Shown here piece after piece: positions 54,649-64,000 of a stretch of DNA of 64,000 nt. A program made the translations under genes and the position numbers. Numbering within the stretch: the first letter of the stretch is position 1; each line of letters opens with the position of its first letter. The notes below the pieces were generated by a model. That model ran no database searches, was not told where the DNA came from, and worked only from the letters and a program-made list of their open reading frames with translations. Origin of the DNA: Przewalskia tangutica (Eukaryota > Streptophyta > Magnoliopsida > Solanales > Solanaceae). The stretch is taken from positions 12,459,501 to 12,523,500 of the forward strand of contig CM056733.1 in assembly GCA_029844215.1 (NCBI GenBank), given 5' to 3'.

Positions 54649-57600
54649 TGTTATACCCCGTATTTTCCAGAGTATGTACGTGAGGACGTACGTAGAAAAG
54701 TTTGAGCCTTAAGTTAGGCTAGGACCGAAAATTATTGTTCACAAGTACCGAAAAGAATCGTTTTTCGATGAAACGTTTTACAAGACTTGCGAAGGGAAAA
54801 TTACGGCTATGTCATTTCTAATTTTTGCGAATTTTTCCGAGAGATGAAACATTTTGGACCAACGGGAGGGTGACATGTGTCACCTCACATCGACGCCAGA
54901 TGGGCGCTAGTGGACGAATTGGGGTCTTGGGTTAGGTAGGATATTTGTGATAGTTGGTGTGGTAGATGGATAAGGTGCACATACGGGTAAATCCTCACCC
55001 TACAGGTTGCCTACCACTGGCTTGATCTTGGCCCTCGTTGTCCTATAAATACCCCCTTAGTTGATGAACTTCTTCATCCTAAAATAGTTTCTAAGTCTTG
55101 AAAGTTCTCTCCCAGTGTAGTGGTTCGCCCAAGCCTCCCTTTGAGAAGGCTCCTTGGCCGGTGGTACACCCTCCTAGTGGCAGTGGGTACACCCCCTGCC
55201 TAGTTGTTCTCGCAAATACTACCCCCTCTTGGTAGAAATACTCTCCAAGTATGTTACTATACCAAAATACCTTAGCCTAATACCTTGTAGTATTCCAAGG
55301 TTACCCCTATACTAAAAGCCCGTAAATACCATTATACTTCCTTCACTACTAAACGAAACCCTAAGGAAAATCTTCACGCTTGGTCAAGTATTAGGAAGAA
55401 GTTTCGAGAGCTTCTAAGGGTTGTTTGGAGCCGGGTTGGAGCACCGAGTAGAGCTAAACGCGTTGCTCAGATCGACATTAAACTTGGATAATTTTGGGCT
55501 TACCGAGGTAAATAATCATATCTTTCTATTGTAATTGGAAATTACATCTGTAGTTGTATAGAAATGAATATAAGATTCATAAGAGAATTGAATCGTAGAA
55601 GGATATTACGTAATAGACTTGAACCGAATCACATCGTAAGAATATTTTTCAAGAGTAGTCTAGGCATTGATAGACTTGTATAACCCTTATAGGTTGATTG
55701 ATCTGCGAGTAGCATGTACTACTTGAAAGGTGGACGAGGCTAGCCGGGTTATAGCCGTGGAGCGTTTTGCTAATAGTCGATAATCGTCGCGAGGTATGTG
55801 ATCCTTCCTATCCTCTTGAGCATGATATTTTAAAAGAATATATATATAGTACGGTAGACGTACGTGTGTTAATTGAACGTAGTTGTACGGCAATGTCTTT
55901 TGACTTAAGCCTGAATAATAAGAATCTTGAAGTATTTCAAAAGAATTAAGAAACCTTTTTGAAAGAAGAGTAATACTTGGTTTTAAAAGCTTAAGAGTTA
56001 TACTAGCTTTATGGGAAGTTAGGTATAACGACTTAAGAGAGATAAAAAGAATGGTTTATTAATTTTAGAAGTTAAGAGACTTGACCTTAAAAGATAAAAG
56101 ACTTGACTTAAGTAAATTAATATGAGTTTTGTGTGAAACCTCATTCGTGAGTAATGAGTACTTGATTTGTAAAAGGAATAATGTTTTACTGATTTCGGAA
56201 ATGAGAATAAGTATCGAACAAACCACTGCAGCGCTAATAAAGGGAAATGTATTGACTAATAAAGTATTATTAAAACCAATAGAAACCTCCATCTGCATAG
56301 AAGCTAAGATGAGACAAAATGATATTACATTTCCTAGATCATGGCTGCTTAAATAAGATTGATTATGAACAAGAATAACCTACTCACATATAAGGCATAT
56401 GTATCTAAAATTGTTTTAAAGGAGAATTATATCAATAAGTTATTAAAACTATGAACTACAAAACCTTTCGAAAATGAGAAACTTGAGCATTTGAAATTAG
56501 GCAAACTTGAACGTTTGGAAAATAATGTTGTTACTTGATTTACAAAGGGAAGTGTTTTGGTTTACTTAAAAGGATAGTCACTCTATTTTTATACTACGTA
56601 TCAGGTGACTTTTGTGAAAGAAACGGATCTTTTAAAAGAGTTAATGTATGAAGTACTTTGGGGATAAAAACCCGAAATTGTTAACATAAAGTAGAAAGTA
56701 CCTTGTGTGAATAACTTGATTGTGTTGGTTTGTGATAGCCTTGTAATAATTTCTTGTTGATTTGATAAGTAAACATGTTAGGATGCTACGTGTGTTAGTA
56801 TCTGTTGATGTTTGTGTAAAGGGGTTCCCCTTGTTGTGCTTATGTTGTTTAACGATAAGCTGTTATGTTATTATATCACATACCCCATTGACTTGTTATA
56901 CCGAGGGCTTGCCACCCCGATGCGGGTCTATATGGCCTATGCGCGTCTATGTGACTACGCGAGCGCCGGTATGCTCCGTGATTGATCATTCCGTGTATAT
57001 CCCGACGGGGATGCCCACGCGGCCGCGTGACTACGCGGTCTATCGAGACTATGCGGATCGCGAGTCCGGAGAGGTACCGGTTAGCTACCCCCGAAGCGAG
57101 GAATACCTCATGCGGGTCTGTGTGTGACCTATGCGGACTGCGGATGTCCAGGATTAGGCACGCATAATGATACTACGGGCGATCGCCTTGCTTCGATCAT
57201 TCGCGCCTAGAAAAGACCACATACGCTTTATCTACCTTGCTCTTTCATGTTGTGGCACTATGCGCGATTGAACCGTCAGGTTTGCAAATGGTTTTAAATA
57301 CTTTGATTTTACTTGATGCTTTTTCACATACTTGGTACTGTTATCGACCTCGCGGCCGCGTTCATGCCGCAGTAGAGGTACACCGCCGTTGATCCTCGCC
57401 TAGTGGTCACAATTGCTGGGAAGCTCCGCTTTCTTGAGGCTTATCAGTGGTATAGTCCTGTCGTTGTAGGTACTTACATTCGTGGTATGGCAGGCCCCGC
57501 CACGCCATTGTTGTCATATCATTCTGTGAGGTCAGAACATCGCAAGGGCAGAGTTGTAAAAGGGATGTAATCGTCTAGTTGTTATATATATTTATGCCGA

Positions 57601-57733
57601 AAGGCAAGTTTCCTCGAATTAATCGTTTCATATTTCATATTATGTCATGTCTTGTTTTATATTCCGCCGATTACTCGATGTATGTCTACTGGGTGCCCGT
57701 AAGACACCATCCACGCCCGGTTCGGTCGTGACA
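54649..57733 (+). repeat. 5' LTR of element B
   Basis: It is 3085 bp, with a TATAAATA box at 55044-55051. A stretch at 56930-57130 is full of 'TATGCGG' and 'CTATGTGAC' phrases whose copies differ by small indels between the two LTRs. Confidence 0.88.
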
Positions 57734-57737
57734 AAAG

Positions 57738-57749
57738 TGGTATCAGAGC
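57738..57749 (+). other. Element B primer-binding site
   Basis: TGGTATCAGAGC lies four bases after the LTR end. Confidence 0.8.
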
Positions 57750-57929
57750 GCTTAATCTCTGAAAGTGTCTACGCATCGTATCTAGTAAGTCTGATTATCG
57801 CGTGTGTTGCACCACACCAATAATCGTGAGGCTATAGGATATTTAGGATTGGTTTCATTCTTCTCACTCGAGATCGTGCCTTAGAGCCGTTATAAGTTGG
57901 ACCTCTAACATATTTCTTTCCTTACTGCT

Positions 57930-58656
57930 ATGCCTCCGCGTAAGGCAACCCGCTCGATGGCAAGGCGGCGAGGAGCCGCGAGCAGAGTAAATGAGAGGTT
58001 ATGAGGGCACAGCCCAACCATCACCGGGTGGTGCTTCATTCGGGAGTTCGCGACGCCACAAATTTCAAAGAAAGTTTAGCACAATGGCAGTAGCCTCCAT
58101 CGCGCCATGATGTATGAGCCTTCGCCTAACGACCGAACAAAGAATATGGATTAAAAGGAATGGACTCACATTAGCTAGGACTTTAGCAACCAGAGAATAT
58201 AGAGTGCACCGATATATCACGGGTCTTGATGACTATCTAAAGAAAGGATGTTCAAGAGTAGCTCTTCAGTCAGGCTTGAGCATGGCATGTATACGGGCTT
58301 ATGCGCAGCAGGCCGAGAAACTTAGGGATCAACGGGTTAACCAAAATCAGCAGAAGAGGGCCAGATCGGCAGGGTCCTTTGGTAACTTTCGGGGCGAATC
58401 GCCTCAGCAGATCGATATGCGCCTCCGCTGTATCAGTGGTCCTCCACGGTGGTTCGGGACGCTCGAGTATCGGAGTTGGTCGAGCTCCGTGGTTTCGTTT
58501 CTGGATACACGAAGGTTTTCCCCAATGTTCGCAGTGTGGCAGACGTCACCTCGGGGAATGTCGTCTTTTTGTTGGAGCTTGATATACTTACGGCGGAGGC
58601 CATTTTGCAGGAATTGTCCGACTAGAGGTGGCGCGGATGTAGACTCACCTTCGTGA
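57930..58656 (+). pseudogene. Element B gag remnants
   Basis: ATG at 57930 gives 'MPPRKATRSMARRRGAASR', then stops. After a deletion, 58114-58430 gives 'REYRVHRYITGLDDYLKKGC' and 'AYAQQAEKLRDQRVNQNQQK'. The zinc knuckle remnant 'CSQCGRRHLGECRLF' follows near 58520-58570. Reading-frame changes are frequent. Confidence 0.8.
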
Positions 58657-60323
58657 TCGGTGGCTAGTTAATCACCTTCCTAGCTATGCCTACGAGCGTG
58701 ATTGGTTAGAACGACAAAGGGAAGTGAAGCGGTAGATACACGTATATCCTGAACCTCTAGAGATTGTAGGTGTGATAAGATAAGCGTATCTTAAGTGTTA
58801 TGTTCGGATGACATAAGTGTTAATTGTGATTAAAAATCATGGTTAGTTAACCGTAAGATTGGGGCGAGAAAGTGTGAGCCTTAGAGTTTTATACGTAGGA
58901 CCTTAGAGGTAAGGCCATCTCGAGTAAAAGATGTATTTTTATGTGTTTGACTTTATCGAGTGCATAGTGCACGTGAGATATAGTTGTATAATAAGTCCTG
59001 CGAGTGTGGAATAAAAGAGGGTAGTTGAACTAAGAAGACCACTAGGTTTTCGTGACTTGATTAGTGAGATCGTTCTGGATCGGGGAACAAGAGTTTTTGC
59101 GCGACAGCGGGTCGGGTTGAGGACCGATCGCGGGTCAACCCGCGACTGCTTTTGTGCGGGCCGGGTGGTCCCGCCAGTGGTAGGGTCACGAGGGTGTTAG
59201 GCCCAAGTTTAGTAAACCAGCCGACGAAGTTCGTGGATGCGTTCGACCGAAGAGTCGCCGATGAGGTCAACCCATCTTGTCCTTCAGCAGATCGCTTACT
59301 CGGCAGAGTTATGCGAGATGTTATTTATCGTGAAGGTTGTAAGGTCGCACGAGGTGCCTAATTTCACCTTATGACGCATGTGAAGCCGAGGTTGTGGCTA
59401 TTTCGCTTTCCTAAGTTTTACCAGCAGGTCGGCGAACTCAGTGAGTCTCGACGCATTCGCCCCGCCGTTGTTTGGATTTCGAGGGTAGTGAAGGATTGTT
59501 GCCTCCTTAAGGGAGTGTTTTTATAACCACCATTTCAAGATTCGGATATCGCCTTACGGCCTCGTAGGGCGGTAGTGTAAGTCACGGCCGATTGGTTCGA
59601 TGTTGGCAAAGTTCGATAGCTGGTTCATACTTGTTTCGCAGGATGTGGATAGGTGAAACCTATCCAGAGAGGTTATCGGCACTCGTAGTCAACGGAAGTC
59701 GTATGGATAATCGGCGGCGACGCCATGCTCAGTGGAGTGGGTCTTGAAGGTACCACCCCGGAAAAGGTGTGACGAGTTTGGGAAACAGAGGAACTTAGCC
59801 CGAGTTAATTTGGGCCTTTCAGATCATGTGAAGAGTAGGCCAGGTTGCCTATATGTTAGCTTTTGCCATCCGACTTAGGAGGCGATGTCCATTCTTCATG
59901 TTGTTAGGTTCAAAAGTATCTGAGATCCATCCGAGTATTCCCGATTAATGATGATCAAGTTGGAGGTAGTAACCCGTAGATTTTTAAATTGATGCGAATG
60001 TAAATGTGGTAAGTTATGAGAAAGAGTTCGAGTGTACGAAGCGGTACGACGAGTAAGGGAAGAAGCGAGCATGTGTTAAGAACATGTGTGATCATTTCGC
60101 TTGTAAAGTGAAGGCGCGGGAGTATCTTTTAGCCTCGGGTGGGAGTTTTGTGATGTTATAGGTGAATCCTCGTGGACTTGGATGTAAGTATTTGCGCATG
60201 TTGTATTGTGGCCAGGTGTGGCATAATTGTTTTCGTAAATATAGCAGTGAAGACTATTCTGGCGCATGTTTGTTTTGAGACTTAGAAGGAACATTCGGGA
60301 CGAATGTTTCTAGGAGGGGAGAA
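58657..60323 (+). pseudogene. Element B pol remnant (integrase end) and 3' spacer
   Basis: No long frame remains. Short traces in different frames match the integrase C-terminal part: 'ADWFDVGKVR' near 59585-59615, and a decayed 'FHV...KY..DPS' stretch near 59895-59935. Between gag and these traces lies 0.9 kb I cannot assign. The end (60290-60323) carries the 'CATTCGGGACGAATGTTTCT' block and the polypurine tract. Confidence 0.6.
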
Positions 60324-63300
60324 TGTTATACCCCGTATTTTCAAGAGTATGTACGTGATGACGTACGTAGAAAAGTTTGAGCCTTAAGTTAGGCTAGGAC
60401 CGAAAATTATTGTTCACAAGTACCGAAAAGAATCGTTTTTCGACGAAACGTTTTACAAGACTTGCGAAGGGAAAATTACGGCTATGTCATTTCTAATTTT
60501 TGCGGATTTTTCCGAGATGAAACATTTTGGACCAACGGAGGGTGACATGTGTCACCTCACATCGACGTTGTGATGGGCGCTAGTGGACGAATTGGGGTCT
60601 TGGGTTAGGTAGGATATTTGTGATAGTTGGTGTGGTAGATGGATAAGGTACACGGGTAAATCCTCACCCTACACTTGCCTACCACTGGCTTCGATCTTGG
60701 CCCTCGTTGTCCTATAAATACCCCTTAGTTGATGAACTTCTTCATCCTAAAATAGTTTCTAAGTCTTGAAAGTTCTCTCCTTAGTGTAGTGGTTCGCCCA
60801 AGCCTCCCTTTGAGAAGGCTCCTCGCCGAGGGTACACCCCTCCTAGTGGCCTTGGCCGAGGGGTACACCCCTCCTGCCTAGTTGTTCTCGCAAATACTAC
60901 CCCCCCTCTTGGTAGAAATACTCTCCAAGTATTGTTACTATACCAAAATACCTTAGCCTAATACCTTGTAGTATTCCAAGGTTACCCTATACTAAAAGCC
61001 CAAAAATACCATTATACTTCCTTCACTACTAAACGAAACCCTAAGGAAAATCTTCACGCTTGGTCAAGTATTAGGAAGAAGTTTCGTAGAACTTCTAAGG
61101 GTTGTTTGGAGCGGGTTGGAGCACCCGGAGTAGGAGCTAAACGTTGCTCAGGATCGACATTAAACTTGGATAATTTTGGGCTTACCGAGGTAAATAATCC
61201 TATCCTTCTATTGTAATTGGAAATTACATACTGTAGTTGTATAGAAATGAATATAAGATTCATAGAAGAGAATTGAACTGTAATAGAAGGATATTACAAA
61301 ATAGACTTGAACTGGAATCACATTAGAAGAATATTCTTCAAGAGTAGTCTAGGCATTGATAGACTTGTATAACCCTTATAGGTTGATTGATCCTGCAAAG
61401 ATGTACTACTTGAAAGGTGGGACGAGGCTAGCCGTTATAGCCGTGGGCGCTTTGCTAATAGTCGATAATCGTCGCGAGGTATGTGATCCTTCCTATCCTC
61501 TGAGCATGCTATTTTAAAAGAATATATATATAGTACGGTAGACGCACGTGTTAATCGAACGTGGTTGCATGGCAATGTCTTTTGACTTAAGCCCAATAAT
61601 AAGAATCTTGAAGTATTTCAAAAGAATTAAGAAACCTTTTGAAAGAAGAGTAATACTTGGTTTTAAAGCTTAAGAGTTATACTAGCTTTATGGGAAGTTA
61701 GGTATAACGACTTAAGAGAGATAAAAAGAATGGTTTATTAATTTTAGAAGTTAAGAGACTTGATCTTAAAAGATAAGAGACTTGACTTAAGTAAATTAAT
61801 ATGAGTTTTGTGTGAAACCTCATTCGTGAGTAATGAGTACTTGGTTTGTAAAAGGAATAATGTTTTACTGATTTCGGAAATGAGAATAAGTATCGAACAA
61901 ACCACAGCAGCGCTAATAAAGGGAAATGTATTGACTAATAAAGTATTATTAAAACCAGAGAAACCTCCATCTACATGCTAAGATGAGACAAAATGATATT
62001 ACATTTCCTAGATCATGGCTGCTTAAATAAGATTGATTATGAACAAGAATAACCTACTCACATATAAGGCATATGTATCTCAAATTGTTTTAAAGGAGAA
62101 TTATATCATTAAGTGATTAAAACTATGAACTACGAAACCTTTCGAAAATGAGAAACTTGAGCATTTGAAATTAGGCAAACTTGAACGTTTGGAAAATAAT
62201 GTTGTTACTTGATTTACAAAGGGAAGTGTTTTGGTTTACTTAAAAGGATAGTCACTCTATTTTTATACTACGGGTATTGTGTGACTTTTGTGAAAGAAAC
62301 AGATCTTTTAAAAGAGTTAATGTATGAAGTACTTTGGGGATAAAAACCCGAAATTGTTAACATAAAGTAGAAAGTACCTTGTGTGAATAACTTGATTGTG
62401 TTGGTTTGTGATAGCCTTGTAATACTTTCTTGTTGATTTGATAAGTAAACATGTTAGGATGCTACGTGTGTTAGTATCTGGTGATGTTTGTGTAAAGGGG
62501 TTCCCCTTGTTGTGCTTATGTTGTTTAACGATAAGCTGTTATGTTATTATATCACATACCCCTCGACTTGTTATACCGGGCTTGCCACCCGATGCGGTCT
62601 ATATGGCCTATGCGGTCTATGTGACTATCGCGAGCAGCGGTATGCTCGTGATTGATCATTCGGTGTATATCCCGACGGGGATGCCTATGCGATGCAATGT
62701 GACTATGCGGTCTATCGAGACTATGCGGTGCGGAGTCCGTGAGGAGTACCGAGGTTAGCTACCCCGTCGCGAGGAATACCTCATGCAGTGCGTGTGTGAC
62801 CTATGCGGTGCGGGAAGTCCAGATTAGGCACGCATAATGATACTATGGGCGATTGGCCTTGCCCGATCATTCGCGGCCTAGAAAAGACTCATTACGCTTT
62901 ATCTGCCTTGCTCTTGTTCATGTTGTGGCACTATGTGCAGTTGAACTGGTTGTGTTTGCAAATGGTTTTAAATACTTTGATTTTACTTCAGTACTTTACA
63001 GTTTCACATACTTGGTACATGTTGTACTGACCTCCTTGAAGTGCGTTCATGCGCGGTAGAGGTACACCGATCGTTGATCCTCGCTCTTAGTGGTCACAAA
63101 TTCATCGTTTGGGAAGCTCCGTTTCTTGGAGGCTTATCGGTGGTATAGTCCCCGCCGTTGTAGGTACTTACATTCGAGGTATGGCGGCCTGTCCGCCATT
63201 GTTGTCATATCATTCTTAGAGTGCAGTAACCTTGTTGTGGGCGAGTTGTAAAGGATGTAATCGTTCTAGTTGTTATATATATTTATGCGAAAGGCAAGTT

Positions 63301-63418
63301 TCTCAGATGAATCGTTTCATATTTCATATTATGTCATGTCTTGTTTTATATTCCGCTGATTACTGATGTATGTCTACTGGTGCGTAAGGCACCTACCACT
63401 GCCCGTTCGGTCGTGACA
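60324..63418 (+). repeat. 3' LTR of element B
   Basis: It is 3095 bp, with the same ends as the 5' LTR and a TATAAATA box at 60713-60720. It differs from the 5' LTR by many short indels and substitutions, especially in the GC-rich region 62570-62830. Confidence 0.88.
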
Positions 63419-63423
63419 AAGAC

Positions 63424-64000
63424 TACTATGGTTGCAGACATGGCAGATAGGGTACACTATTACGTGATGGGGTTAGACCACTATCTTATTGATGGGTGTA
63501 TGACATCATCGCTTCAGCCGAGCATGGATATTGCTCGTATTCAGGCATTTACGCAGGGAATCGAGGAGCGACACAGAGGGAGACGGTTGGATAGAGACCA
63601 TGGTAGGAGCCAGCATAAAAGCGGCCGATCACCGGTTTTGGGTGATTTCCGAGGCGGCCTCAACAAAGATACCGTATTCCTCCCACCGGCCAGAGTGCTC
63701 CTCACGATCTCGTAGGCGATTTGACCGCACGGTATTCGTGAGTCGGTCGTGGCTCCCGGCGCAGGATCACGCATTTGCGGGGTTACGGTCGGTGAGGCCA
63801 TCTTTGCCTCAGTGTTCGCAGTGCGGCAGGCGTCATCCGACGGAGTGTCGTATTGATACTGGTACTTGTTTTTCCTGCGGCCGCCAGGGGCCATCTGATG
63901 AGAGAATGTCCCTTTAGAGTTGGTTCAGGGGGTATGTCTCAGCCTACAGGTTCTGTTGCGGGTTCTTCGTCCACAACTATGCGCCTCATCGGGCAGGGTA
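63424..64000 (+). pseudogene. Gypsy A gag, C-terminal part, running off the right edge
   Basis: It resumes with 'TMVADMADRVHYYVMGLDHY', the part that follows 'RYAP' in related gags. It then reads 'IDGCMTSSLQPSMDIARIQA' and ends with zinc-binding 'CSQCGRRHPTECRI' and 'TCFSCGRQG' pieces near 63810-63890. Stops and shifts are present. The rest of element A lies beyond the window. Confidence 0.83.

Larger units (their letters stand above)
54649..63418 (+). mobile_element. Gypsy element B, internally deleted, nested in element A
   Basis: Two LTRs (54649-57733 and 60324-63418) enclose 2590 bases. A primer-binding site (57738-57749), gag remnants and the integrase end are present. Protease, RT and RNase H are missing. 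LTR ends (TGTTATACCCC...GGTCGTGACA) and the polypurine tract (GGAGGGGAGAA) match the 10-kb Gypsy at 32909, so it is the same family. Element A gag resumes right after it. The flanking five bases (GCACC and AAGAC) do not match. Confidence 0.88.

Noticed and set aside
59061..59361. Opposed 69-codon frames in element B
   Set aside because: They lie in a GC-rich decayed pol region. Neither shows a known domain.

Overview
This is plant nuclear DNA, most likely from a member of the nightshade family (Solanaceae). The strongest clue is the RTE-type LINE at 19421-23705. Its 3' tail (ACAACAACA, then the 'GTGGGGTCTGGGGAGGGTAG' block) is a repeat I know from tomato, potato and tobacco relatives. The genus cannot be read from the window. 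More than 85% of the sequence is transposable-element DNA in nested layers. I see one convincing intact host gene and one host-gene fragment.

Layout. (1) 1-5323: the 5' end of a minus-strand Copia inserted in the integrase of a decayed Gypsy, then that Gypsy's 2.16-kb LTR and a piece of a related LTR. (2) 5324-15975: one zf-RVT (LINE-type reverse-transcriptase C-terminal) pseudogene, cut by a 3.08-kb solo Gypsy LTR (target duplication GTGGA) and a 6.56-kb Copia (target duplication ATATG). (3) 16842-27511: an eight-exon, plus-strand gene for a VRN1/REM-like protein with two B3 DNA-binding domains, predicted at 757 residues. Its 7.5-kb first intron holds two Stowaway-type MITEs, a 1.45-kb deletion-derivative Copia (target duplication CAGAA) and the RTE LINE. 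Four tandemly amplified linker exons each encode an RYPLRSKQ motif. (4) 27679-28232: tandem copies of a TRIM-like LTR next to the gene's 3' end. (5) 29275-43239: a minus-strand Copia split by a 10.08-kb minus-strand chromovirus-type Gypsy (target duplication TGCAT). (6) 43240-48757: an Athila-like LTR, a CACTA terminus, and a four-exon minus-strand fragment resembling a GNAT acetyltransferase gene. (7) 48758-51007: a Copia 5' end and gag interrupted by a 1.0-kb hAT-type MITE. (8) 51008-64000: a Gypsy (LTR and gag) interrupted inside gag by another decayed Gypsy (54649-63418) of the same family as the 10-kb element.

The elements do not work together as a system. They record successive insertions, and several relative ages follow from which element interrupts which. 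The B3 gene is the functional centre. Its reading frame survives across eight GT-AG-bounded exons although retroelement DNA surrounds and enters it. Its amplified exons all begin and end in phase 1, so copies can be gained or lost without a frameshift. The most novel candidates are this exon amplification and the possible gene capture beside the CACTA end. I found no CRISPR array, tRNA or rRNA gene, organellar insertion or bacterial-style operon.
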